47,404 bases of DNA from the IMG/VR virus record IMGVR_UViG_3300037488_001785, positions 1-47,404 of that record, one strand, 5' to 3'. Shown piece by piece: positions 37,721 to 46,300 of the stretch. Source of the stretch: a virus. Position 1 is the stretch's first letter; the number at the start of each line of letters is the position of its first letter. The notes under the pieces are model-generated. The model was not told the DNA's origin and ran no database searches. It saw nothing but the letters and a program-made list of their open reading frames with translations. The translations under genes and the position numbers were made by a program.

Positions 37721-38365
37721 ATGACGAAGCACATCCTCTTCGCCGCTCTGCTCCTTGCGTGTTCGACGCCTGTGGCAGCGCAAGACGCCCCCATCAACCC
37801 TGACCGGACCGTGAACCCCGAAACACTGATCGAGAACCGCAACGCCGACCCCCGTGTGACCGCCGCCGAAGACCCGGCGTTACTCCTCGCCCAAGCGCTC
37901 GTCGCTGAAGCGGGCTGGACCATGCACGCCGACCACGTTGCGATCCCCTATGTGATCTCCCGCCGCGCGACTCTCCCGGCCTTCCGCCATGCGGCGCAGC
38001 CCGAGAGCGCAGTCCTGCTCGCCTACGTTTCAGCTTTCCGCTGCTACGGGCACACCTGCGACACGGAGCGCATGGGCCGGATGCGCTCGCTGACATGGCC
38101 CATGCTGGAGGCTCGCGCGCCGGAGATCGCTCGGCTGGCAAAGGCGTGGGTCCACGGAGATCGACCGCGTGACCCGTGCCCCGCTGCGTGGCATTGGGGA
38201 TCGCATCACGACGGCCGCAACTCGCCGCTGCCGATCATCTCGTGCGGGCAGACGACCAACCTGTTCCTCGGCAAGCTCTCGACGACGCCTGCGGCGTTGC
38301 CCGCCGAGCCCGGAGCCTCTGCGGTTCCCGCCCGCCTCGCCCGAGGCCAGCACGGCCCCCGGTAG
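37721..38365 (+). CDS. Secreted cell-wall hydrolase-like protein
   Basis: A 214-residue protein. Residues 1-19 are a signal peptide (HILFAALLLACSTPVAAQ). The segment LLAQALVAEAGWTMHADHVAIPYVISRRA (residues about 56-84) fits the SleB/Hydrolase_2 pattern (A-x-x-x-x-E-A... VA-x-V-x-x-R) with a likely catalytic Glu. Two Cys (CYGHTC) could form a disulfide in the periplasm. The Pro/Ala-rich end is probably flexible. Export by Sec would make it an endolysin-like or spore-cortex-type hydrolase active in the envelope. It is a single gene with its own promoter. Confidence 0.65.
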   Translation: MTKHILFAALLLACSTPVAAQDAPINPDRTVNPETLIENRNADPRVTAAEDPALLLAQALVAEAGWTMHADHVAIPYVISRRATLPAFRHAAQPESAVLLAYVSAFRCYGHTCDTERMGRMRSLTWPMLEARAPEIARLAKAWVHGDRPRDPCPAAWHWGSHHDGRNSPLPIISCGQTTNLFLGKLSTTPAALPAEPGASAVPARLARGQHGPR

Positions 38366-38392
38366 GCTCAGGACGCCGCTGTAGTAGTCGGA

Positions 38393-38412
38393 GCGGGCGC
38401 GGAGGCGCCCGC
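38393..38412. terminator. Hairpin between convergent genes
   Basis: A perfect 8-bp stem (GCGGGCGC with GCGCCCGC) with a 4-base loop, between the ends of the hydrolase gene and the 322-residue gene. It lacks a T-run on either strand, so it is at best a weak bidirectional terminator. Confidence 0.5.
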
Positions 38413-38419
38413 ACGACGT

Positions 38420-39388
38420 TCAGCCCAGGCGCTCTTGGACGACGGCGCTCGTGACGCCAGCGCGGTAGCCGATGCGGACGGTCGGGGGGACACTCGGCCA
38501 TCCTGCGCCTCCGGGGGGTACAGGCCAGTTCGGGGTGGCTGTCGGAGCAGGGTAGGGGACAGGGGCGTCGTTGGCGAGGTACGCGAGCACAACCTCGAAG
38601 GACACGCCGAGACACCGCCCGAACGCCGGGTAGGTGAAGACCTTGGTCTGTCGATAGTTAGGTGGGATGCCACCGGGGGCGGGGGCCAGATTGTCGTACC
38701 AGGGAAGGTTATCCCAGGGAGGGGTACTCGGGTTCGGCAGCGGGACGTACCACACGTCGTCGAGCAGGATCGAATCGCTCGTGTTTGGCCGCGCGATGTT
38801 CAACGGGGCCGAGCCCCAGTTCGAGGGCATCGTGTCAAGCCGCTTCGGCGAAGGATACCAGACTTTGCGATTGCCTAGCCCCAACCCGCCGCCGGAAGTA
38901 GGAACGGTCGTGTTGACGGCTGCGAACTGAGTACCAGGGGCGAACGGCTGATTCAGGACGCTCCAACCGCCGAAGACGTCGGTATCGATCTGCGAGCGAC
39001 AAGGAGTGCCGCTGGAGATCGTAGGGTCGGTGGGGTCGGGGATCATCCCACCCATGAGGGCGAAAGGGTTGCCGCTCTGCGCGGGGTCGCCAGGGGTGCG
39101 GAACTCGACGTTGCTGCGGAGCCACCAAGGCTTGATCCGCAGGCCCGAGACATACACCTCGTCCGGGTTGTCTCGCCCTACCAACTTCTGCGGGAACCCG
39201 ACTTCGAGGTAGAAGAGGATCGTCTCACCCTCGCGGAAGCAGTCGTAGCTCGGCGCATGGGGCGAGATGACAGGGATGATCGGCCCCTGATTCAAGCCTC
39301 CGTAAGAGTACGCAGTGAGCGCCTCGAAAGGGTCATACGTCCCCCTCGGGCCGATCGGTCGAAGGTCTGCGAATTCGGGTCCAGACAT
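38420..39388 (-). CDS. Hypothetical protein, possibly virion or replication associated
   Basis: A 322-residue protein from ATG 39388 (GAGG upstream). It is Pro/Gly/Trp-rich with many loops (IPVISPHAPSYDCFREGE, PWDNLPWYDNLAPAPGG) and few helices, as in beta-sandwich proteins. The C-terminal part GRCLGVSFEVVLAYLAND precedes a Pro-rich linker and RIGYRAGVTSAVVQERLG. It is the last gene of the replication-side minus operon. No family recognised. A structural protein seems more likely than an enzyme because no conserved catalytic pattern is present. Confidence 0.6.
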   Translation of the reverse strand: MSGPEFADLRPIGPRGTYDPFEALTAYSYGGLNQGPIIPVISPHAPSYDCFREGETILFYLEVGFPQKLVGRDNPDEVYVSGLRIKPWWLRSNVEFRTPGDPAQSGNPFALMGGMIPDPTDPTISSGTPCRSQIDTDVFGGWSVLNQPFAPGTQFAAVNTTVPTSGGGLGLGNRKVWYPSPKRLDTMPSNWGSAPLNIARPNTSDSILLDDVWYVPLPNPSTPPWDNLPWYDNLAPAPGGIPPNYRQTKVFTYPAFGRCLGVSFEVVLAYLANDAPVPYPAPTATPNWPVPPGGAGWPSVPPTVRIGYRAGVTSAVVQERLG

Positions 39389-39410
39389 ATTGCCTCGGAG
39401 GGTAGCTTGC

Positions 39411-40223
39411 TCAGGTTGCCCTGGCAACCACCTTGTTCACCAGCACCGGACGGATGCCGGGGATGTTCGTGAACCCCTTCGTCTCCTTGACTGCCGCCAA
39501 GAGAACAGCGTGGTTGATGACCTTGAACTTTTCCGGCACGAGGCCGAAGGCCACGACCTCGTAGGTCCACTCCTCGCGCACGCTCACGCCGTCGATCTTC
39601 GGAGGCGCGGGGGGCACCGCAGCGATAGCGATCTGCGTCGCAGCGCTGTCCCCCGCCGAGTGCGCGGCGGCGGCGGCGGCGAGCGCAGCTTGACGCTCTT
39701 GTGCGCGGAGGGTGTGGTACGCAGCGATCTTCTCCTTGAGCGTCTTCTCGGCCGCCGCGTAGTGGTCCTGGGCGGGCTTGAACCACGAGCGAATGGTGGC
39801 GAGCGCGGCGTTGAGCGGGCCGGTCGCCTGCTTCTTTCGCTCTTCGAGCCGGTTGTAGTGACCCTTGACTTCGCCGAGAATTTCAGCGGCGAAGGCCAGG
39901 TCGGCATCGCTGGTGATCGGGAGACCTTGAATCTCTGTGAGCGCTTCGCGCGCTACGCCGACCTCGTCCTCCGCCTCAGCCTGCACCGACGGGGAGGCGA
40001 GCTGCGTCCCGACGGTCTCCCCCACCGCGTCGATGACCGCCGTAGACGACGGCATGGGCTCCGTGGGCGTCGCCTGCGTCATGTCTCCCTTGGAGTGTCG
40101 CTCGCAGAGCGGCACCTGCACCCCTTCGCGACCGAACGGCGTGCCCTCGACGAGCACCACCGACGGCGACTGGCACCTCATCACACCGCACTCACCCTGC
40201 TTGAACGACTTGACGATATTCAT
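39411..40223 (-). CDS. Coiled-coil phage protein with N-terminal Cys/His cluster
   Basis: A 270-residue protein from ATG 40223 (AAGGGG upstream, ATGA overlap). Residues 12-46 contain C-x4-C and C-x2-H, which may bind zinc. Residues about 90-190 form a long helix (YNRLEERKKQATGPLNAALATIRSWFKPAQD), the pattern of a widespread phage and plasmid coiled-coil protein often found beside recombination or replication genes. A C-terminal domain (WTYEVVAFGLVPEKFKVINHA ... GIRPVLVNKVVARAT) ends it. It probably supports recombination or replication, but its activity is unknown. Confidence 0.65.
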   Translation of the reverse strand: MNIVKSFKQGECGVMRCQSPSVVLVEGTPFGREGVQVPLCERHSKGDMTQATPTEPMPSSTAVIDAVGETVGTQLASPSVQAEAEDEVGVAREALTEIQGLPITSDADLAFAAEILGEVKGHYNRLEERKKQATGPLNAALATIRSWFKPAQDHYAAAEKTLKEKIAAYHTLRAQERQAALAAAAAAHSAGDSAATQIAIAAVPPAPPKIDGVSVREEWTYEVVAFGLVPEKFKVINHAVLLAAVKETKGFTNIPGIRPVLVNKVVARAT

Positions 40224-40537
40224 ATCAAAATCCCCTTCGTTTGTAGGTATTCCAGCGCTTGCGTTTCTGTGATGGCTCCCTCGGACTGGAGCGCGACGAC
40301 GACGCCGACGAGCATCTGTTTCTCGATGAATTTCGGAACGAAAAGCAGCAGGGCACCGGGCAGGACAGCGAGCAGCGGGATCGCCACCGAGAGCCCGAAC
40401 CACTGGTCCGGCTGGATGCGGAGCGGAGGGATTCCGAGTTCGCGCAAGGTCTTCCGGTACACGGAAAAAGCGTTCTGCATCCCAGACAACGCGAAGAAGC
40501 CGAGGACCGCGAGAGATGTGAAGAAAAAAGTGCTCAC
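40220..40537 (-). CDS. Small two-pass membrane protein
   Basis: A 105-residue protein from GTG 40537, overlapping the polymerase stop. Hydrophobic segments lie at about residues 2-20 (TFFFTSLAVLGFFALSG) and 48-70 (GLSVAIPLLAVLPGALLLFV). The C-terminal helix KQMLVGVVVALQSEGAITETQALEYLQ is amphipathic. Lying between the polymerase and a coiled-coil gene, it could attach replication proteins to the membrane, but that is speculation. A holin is an alternative. Confidence 0.6.
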   Translation of the reverse strand: MSTFFFTSLAVLGFFALSGMQNAFSVYRKTLRELGIPPLRIQPDQWFGLSVAIPLLAVLPGALLLFVPKFIEKQMLVGVVVALQSEGAITETQALEYLQTKGILI

Positions 40538-42648
40538 AGCGACTCCTTCGGCGACCAGGGGAGCAGGCGTCCGTTCGCGTCGTAGATCGCTGTGGCGTCC
40601 TTGGAGAAGCACGTCGAGAGGCAGGGCGTGGTCGTGAGCGGTACGTCGGGCATGAACTTGCTCCCGTACAGGCGCATGAGCCGCCCCAACTCTGTCGCGG
40701 CCTCGTGCGCAACGGGGATCGGCACCTCGCAGATGATCTGGTCATGCACGAACATCACAGGGCGCGAGCCGAAAAGAGGCGACGAGGTGTCGATGTAGCA
40801 AGCCTTCGCCACCGCATAAAGCGCAGCTTTCGCGGCATCCGCCGCGAGCGCCTGGAAGTTTCCGTTGGCGGCCTCGGTGAACGAGACCTCGCCACGGTGG
40901 CGCTCACTGAAAAACTGGACGAGGTGCGCCTTCTTGCTGAGGGGGTCGAGCTGGTTGCGCACCCATCGAAAATACTCCGACGCCTCGGGCCACGTCGCAA
41001 ACCACTGCTGTTTCAGCTCCTCGCAGCGCTCTTGGCTCAGGTTCAACCCGTACTGCGCTCGGGCGTACTCTCGGAATCCGCCGTGCCCGTCGCGGCCCGC
41101 CGCCGAGAGACCGCCAGGGAGCCCGAAGTTCAAGGCTTTCGCGAGCTGCCTGGCATCCTTGACCTTCTTCTGCCAGTCCTCCCCGTGCAAGCCCTTGGCA
41201 CACTCGGCTGCGTGCTCGTAGGTGACGCCTGAGAGCTGCGCCGCGACGTCCAAGTGGACGTCCATTCCGGCGTTGAGTCGCTCGCCCATGCGGGAGGAGC
41301 CGACCGTCAGGATGCAGACCTGCGCGAACCCGCGAAGCTCGACGCCGTCGTAGTCTGCGTCGGCGTAGTAGTAGCCCGTGCGAGGGATGAAACACTCGCG
41401 GATGCCCATGACGGGGATCATCGGGTGGTCGCATTTCTTACACTTCGTCGCGCTCGCGCTGTTCTTGAACTCGCAGACGGGGCAGCGCGGCTCCATTGCT
41501 CGGCGGATGACTTGGACGGGGTAGCCGATCGTGCCGTCGCCCTTCGCGTCACCGCTCGCCGAGGTGCGCCCGGTTTCGAGCAATACCTCGTAGTTCGGCT
41601 GGATGGGGATGCTCGTCCCCGCCATGAGCACAGGGACGTCTTTCGTGAGGATCGTGCTGAGCGACGTGTATTGGGCGTAGTAGGAGAGGAGCTTGTCACC
41701 CGACTGATCGCAGGCGTCTTCATCGAGCGACACCTGATCCTTCTCCGTGAGTTTCAGCGGGCGGCCTTGCGCTGCCATCGCGGCCTCCATGCGCGCCTTC
41801 GCCGCTTTCGTGCTGCGCGTGACCTTGACCTTGCCGCTGCGCACCCCCGTCTGAACCGTCACGAGGCCGCCTGCGACGAGCGCGGTGCGCAAGCGGTCGA
41901 GCGTCTCCGTCGTCTGCGTCACGAGCCGAGCCACGCGAGCGCGGTCCGTTCGGATGCCGTAGACGCTCTGGAGGTGTAGCGCCCACGCCGCCTTGCACTG
42001 GCGGTCCTCATCCGTGAGCCAACCGTGCGAGCGGTACGCCTCCTGCTCGGTGTGGACGAGGAGCGGCGTTACCGTGTCTTCGCAGGGGTAGACCAGGGCG
42101 CGCTCGGGCCACGCCGAGAGGGGGACGTTCTCCAGCTCCGCGTAGCGCAGCCGCCAGCCGTCCTCCCCCTTGTCGAGCGCGGCGTCGAAGCAGCGCCGAG
42201 CGAGGTCATTCAAGCCGTAGTTGAACTGCGTCCACTTATTTTCCGCGCTGAAAAAGCCCCGGTAGCAACCGGCGGCAATGTCAAGGAGTTTCTGCCGAAT
42301 CAGAACGTCTCGGATTCGGTTCGCGTCGTAAGCGTCGAAGATTTTCCGCAGGAGGTGGGGCCACTTCGCCGCGATGACCCCCATGTCAAAAGCGATGTTC
42401 GCGCCGACGAGGATGACCTCCTCGGTGTCGAGAAGCTCTTCGACGAAGGGTAGTGCTTGGTCGTGGCGCAGGAGGCCGGACCACATACCGCAGCCGGTCG
42501 GCGCCGGAACGGTCGAACGAAAGTAGCCTTCCTGTGTGATCGGGCCTTGAATGTCCGCAGCGGTATGAGCCCACGATGTGCAGACGAGCGGAGGCGTGAG
42601 CAACCCCGGTCGAATGAGGTGCGTCTCGGTGTCAAGACCGACGAGCAT
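40534..42648 (-). CDS. Family A DNA polymerase with 3'-5' exonuclease
   Basis: A 704-residue protein, the usual length for phage Pol A without a 5' nuclease domain. The exonuclease domain starts MLVGLDTETHL (D6, E8), followed by NIAFDMGV and a later CEDTVTP. Polymerase motifs: A ADADYDGVELRG (about 426), B RQLAKALNFGL (about 496), C MFVHDQIICEV (about 631). Two oddities: a zinc-ribbon-like insert CPVC...CKKC (about 386-406) lies just before motif A, and motif C reads HDQ rather than HDE. It is in one operon with the ssDNA-type protein, helicase and RusA gene, so it is the probable phage replicase. Confidence 0.93.
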   Translation of the reverse strand: MLVGLDTETHLIRPGLLTPPLVCTSWAHTAADIQGPITQEGYFRSTVPAPTGCGMWSGLLRHDQALPFVEELLDTEEVILVGANIAFDMGVIAAKWPHLLRKIFDAYDANRIRDVLIRQKLLDIAAGCYRGFFSAENKWTQFNYGLNDLARRCFDAALDKGEDGWRLRYAELENVPLSAWPERALVYPCEDTVTPLLVHTEQEAYRSHGWLTDEDRQCKAAWALHLQSVYGIRTDRARVARLVTQTTETLDRLRTALVAGGLVTVQTGVRSGKVKVTRSTKAAKARMEAAMAAQGRPLKLTEKDQVSLDEDACDQSGDKLLSYYAQYTSLSTILTKDVPVLMAGTSIPIQPNYEVLLETGRTSASGDAKGDGTIGYPVQVIRRAMEPRCPVCEFKNSASATKCKKCDHPMIPVMGIRECFIPRTGYYYADADYDGVELRGFAQVCILTVGSSRMGERLNAGMDVHLDVAAQLSGVTYEHAAECAKGLHGEDWQKKVKDARQLAKALNFGLPGGLSAAGRDGHGGFREYARAQYGLNLSQERCEELKQQWFATWPEASEYFRWVRNQLDPLSKKAHLVQFFSERHRGEVSFTEAANGNFQALAADAAKAALYAVAKACYIDTSSPLFGSRPVMFVHDQIICEVPIPVAHEAATELGRLMRLYGSKFMPDVPLTTTPCLSTCFSKDATAIYDANGRLLPWSPKESL

Positions 42649-42675
42649 AGAAACGATCTCCCGAGAAAAAGTTGA

Positions 42676-42712
42676 GTAGAGGCGGCCCAGCGGCCCGACG
42701 GGCCGCCTCTAC
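42676..42712. terminator. Hairpin between the polymerase gene and the upstream gene
   Basis: A perfect 13-bp stem (42676-42688 with 42700-42712) with an 11-base loop. On the minus strand it is followed after a few bases by ttttt, so it may partly terminate before the polymerase gene. An alternative inner hairpin (GCGGCCC-GAC-GGGCCGC) overlaps it, which could work like an attenuator. Confidence 0.7.
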
Positions 42713-42734
42713 CGGAGCGAACCGGACGGTCAGA

Positions 42735-43325
42735 TCAGGGCTGGCGGACGTCGTCCGTCTGCGGGTTCCAGATCCAGCCCGGCGACGTCGGGTGCGCCTG
42801 GTAGCCAGCGGGCATCGTCTTCGTAGCCGGAGGCGTCGGCGGGGCAGGGGGCGGCGGGGCGGCGGGGGCGGCCTTCGCGGTCGAGGTGAGCTTGGTCGCA
42901 CCCTCGGGCTCCGAGAGGAACGCCCACTGGTGGATCGTGAAGTCGGTGTTGCGGCGGGTCTTCGTGATCGTGCAGGAGAGGCGCATGAGCGTCCCCGCGA
43001 GCGGGTTCGAGTCCGAGCAGGCGAGGTCGCACTCGTCCTCGGTGATGTGGTCGGCGGGCACGTCGAGCGCCGCCGCCATGAAGCCCTTGATGTTGCCGGG
43101 GGCCGACTCGTGCTTGCTCAGGTTGATGACCTGCGAGCACCGCGTGCCGGGGCGACGCTCCGGGTTGTCCGACTCGACGATCTCGGTCTCGATCACGAAC
43201 ATATTCTCGTTCATGCGAGAGAGGATCATCTTCACCGCGACGATCTTGACCTTGAACGTCCCCGCGAGGAAGTAGATCCCGCCGCCGTTGACCGAAGCAC
43301 CGTTGACTGCGCTGAAAATACCCAT
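42735..43325 (-). CDS. Conserved phage protein, probable ssDNA-binding/replication accessory
   Basis: A 196-residue protein from ATG 43325 with AGGTGA upstream. Residues about 10-120 (GGGIYFLAGTFKVKIVAVKM, MFVIETEIVESDNPERRPG, KHESAPGNIKGFMAAAL) match a pattern I know from phage replication clusters, thought to be OB-fold-like ssDNA-binding or recombination mediators. The C-terminus is a Pro/Ala linker with a final short motif GYQAHPTSPGWIWNP, rich in aromatics, as in SSB-type protein-contact tails. It sits between the polymerase and helicase. Confidence 0.6.
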   Translation of the reverse strand: MGIFSAVNGASVNGGGIYFLAGTFKVKIVAVKMILSRMNENMFVIETEIVESDNPERRPGTRCSQVINLSKHESAPGNIKGFMAAALDVPADHITEDECDLACSDSNPLAGTLMRLSCTITKTRRNTDFTIHQWAFLSEPEGATKLTSTAKAAPAAPPPPAPPTPPATKTMPAGYQAHPTSPGWIWNPQTDDVRQP

Positions 43326-43394
43326 AACTTCACCTATTCTGTCGATGTGATGTTGCGATCGAAACACCCGCGCCGGAATGGAGCGGAGAGACTG

Positions 43395-46300
43395 CTACCA
43401 CCGTGGTCCGATGGTGTCCTTCATATCAAGTACAAGGTCGGCGTACAGCAACTTCTGCGGCGAGCCGAGCGTGTCTTGCAGATACCTCGCATCCGCGAGC
43501 GCTTGTAGGAAGCCGTCCATCTGCTCTTTGCAGGCGAACATGACATCGTAGCTGACTTCGTCAGCTTCTTGACCTTCTCTGTGGGTTCGACCGAGGCAGT
43601 TCCCGACCACCGCGACTTTCCCGTTTCGTCGCGTAACAATGGCGCCCGAGTCCACAGACACGCACCACACTCGCTCCGATGTCGAAGAGGGGAGCACACC
43701 CCAACGCTGACGGCCATCCGAAATCTTCAATGTTGTGACTGTCCAGGTGGTGTCCTCCGAGATACGCAGCATCCACACACTCTCCCCCCTGGAGATATTG
43801 CAGCGCAAACCACGGCGAATGCAAAGCGACTGCACTTTATCTGCGACGCTCTTCCTCCGGGTTGCGATGTTTTGCGTTCCTGGGGTGTACCTATCGTAGT
43901 CGTACGTTCCAGGGGTCTTACTCCCGTCGCCGAGCCACAGTCCGTGGAGAAAGACGAGAAGTTGCTCTCGCGTCATCGCATCCAGCGTGTCCGGCATCTC
44001 CTTGTCGATGTAAGGAGCGAGTCGCCCCCAACCTGTGCCGCCTTTAGTCCGCCTGGGCATACCCTTCGACATGGTCCACTTGTGTAAGGGGTGTTTCCGT
44101 TCCCCGTAGTTTGAAGGTGTCGTGCAAATAGAGTGTCCGAACCTGAAATCAAGCTCCGCCAGGGTCTTCTCGATTGTCGCGATGATGTCGGGATACCGCG
44201 TAGACTGGAACAGGGCCAATGTGTTGTTTTTAGGGGAGAGATTTCCATCGGACATGAAAAGTCCGATGAAGGTCAGCTCGGCATCTGACAGAGGTACACC
44301 TTCTGCGGATTGTACCCCCGCCAGCGGGACTCTCGCCCGTTGCGGCATCTTGGCGGCCTCTATGAACTCTCGCGGGGAATACACAAAACCGTCACGACCT
44401 CCGTTGCCGAAACGCCGCATCCTTTGCACAACCATGCGGTGCCCAGCAGTCACCCGGATGTCCAGATGGGGGTTCGAGATACCAAACATATCCTCTTCGC
44501 CGAGAAGACGTTCGACCCTTCGACCTTCTGACCAGTGTATGCTGCCATCGGAAATGCTGTACGCGGCTACCTTGGACGTGATCGAGTCGTCTATCCCCTT
44601 CCACCCCTCCTCCGTTAGAACTTCTGTCCGCTCATCGAGGCATTGCTCCCAGGTCTTCCCGCTCGGGGGGCAAGAAACCACGAGGCTCTTGTTCCACTGT
44701 TGCAAGTTGCGACCTTCCGCGTTTGCGGCAATCGAAGCGATGCACGGCCCTCGTCCGTCCTCGATCATGCGCTTCTGCTTGTCGAGCCCGCCGCCGCCAT
44801 AGTAAGACAGGCCGGTCAACTCCGCAAGACGTTCACCGAACGCAATGTGCTCTACCCAGCAGATTCCGTCGTTCTTTCTCAACCACTCTGCGGCGAAGCG
44901 GAGAGTGCCGTCGGATACCCATACAGCCTCTTGGTTCGGTACGAAGGTGTCGCGGATCTCCCGCCACGCGAGGTACTCCGTGTTCGGCAGATCCCCCTTG
45001 GCGCAAGCGTTGGCGACAGGCAGCTCGGAGTCGAGCCCAGGACGGTGCATCGAGAGGATGTCCCGAGCGAAGCGCGCCCAGTTTCGACGTGCTGTAAGCC
45101 ACTCCTCCGGCGGACGAGGGTTCCAGCGGTAGTAGAAGCCACAGGCTAGCTCGCGGGCGTGACGCCAGAGCTGGAAGCCGTCGATGACAGGGTGGTCGTC
45201 AGGCGTGAGCCAGTCCTTGCGCAGCTTGAGGAAGGCTTCGTCGAGGGCGCTCCCGAGCTGAGGTTGAACCGCCGAGATTGACAGCGATGCGCCGAGGAGA
45301 GACTCGCTGGTCGCGACGACCCCCGGCGTCTCGGTGAGCCGACGCTGGTACGCCTTCCGCGCGAGTGAGAGTGCAACGGAATCGGCTGCGTCGTGGATTC
45401 TCTGCTGGTCGGCGGGCTCGCAGAGCTGCGAGAGCGCACCGACGCTGAGACGCTGCATATCTTGGATTTTCTCGTCGAGCGCGTTTGACCATTCTTCGAG
45501 ATCGTACTGCGTCGAAGGGAGCGGCGAAGAGTAGGGCAGGCACCATCGGATGATGTGCGCGTAGTCGCGGAGCGAACGCATCGTGATCGTGCCGGAGAGT
45601 GCGACGAACTTTGTCGTCGGATTCTCCTTCATCCATGTACTGATTTTTCGGGTCACGGAGGCATTTTTGTTCTTGACCCTGTGCGTTTCGTCACAGATAA
45701 TCAAGTCTGGTGCGACTTCGGCGAGCAGCTTCCCGCCGTTCTCGCGACTGAGGATTTCGTAGGAAAGGATCGCGGGCGGCACGATCCTGAAATGCCGCTG
45801 GTAGTTGCCGATTTCTCGGATCGTCTTGTCTCGCAGCTTCGCGGGGAGGATGAGCAGCGGGCGCTTCGCTTCGAGGACGATGGGTGCTAGGAGCGACACG
45901 GCGGTATTGTGAGTCAGGATGCAGAAGCGCGTCGCGTAGAGCTGGTCGGGCGCGTCTACGGAGATGCAGGTCATTTCCGCGTTTGTGCCGGTGTCGTCGA
46001 TGTAGTGGACGATGCGAGACGGGCGCTCTGTACCATCCGCAGCAGCCCGCACGAGGTCGTCTGTCAGTGTCAGATGTGGCAGTTGATGCGCGATGCTGAA
46101 ATCTTCGGCAGCCCACTCGGCGGCCGTTCTCGTCTCGTCTTCGCAAGCGGTCCGATGCAACGTCCACAGATGCCCCGGATCGCAAAGAGCGTACGCCCCG
46201 CCCGAGAAAGTGATCCGCCAAACGGGGCGCATACCTTGGGGGAAGACACCCGTCACGGCGTGTAGCTGCCCGTCCGACCCATAGATGCGATCACCGACGC

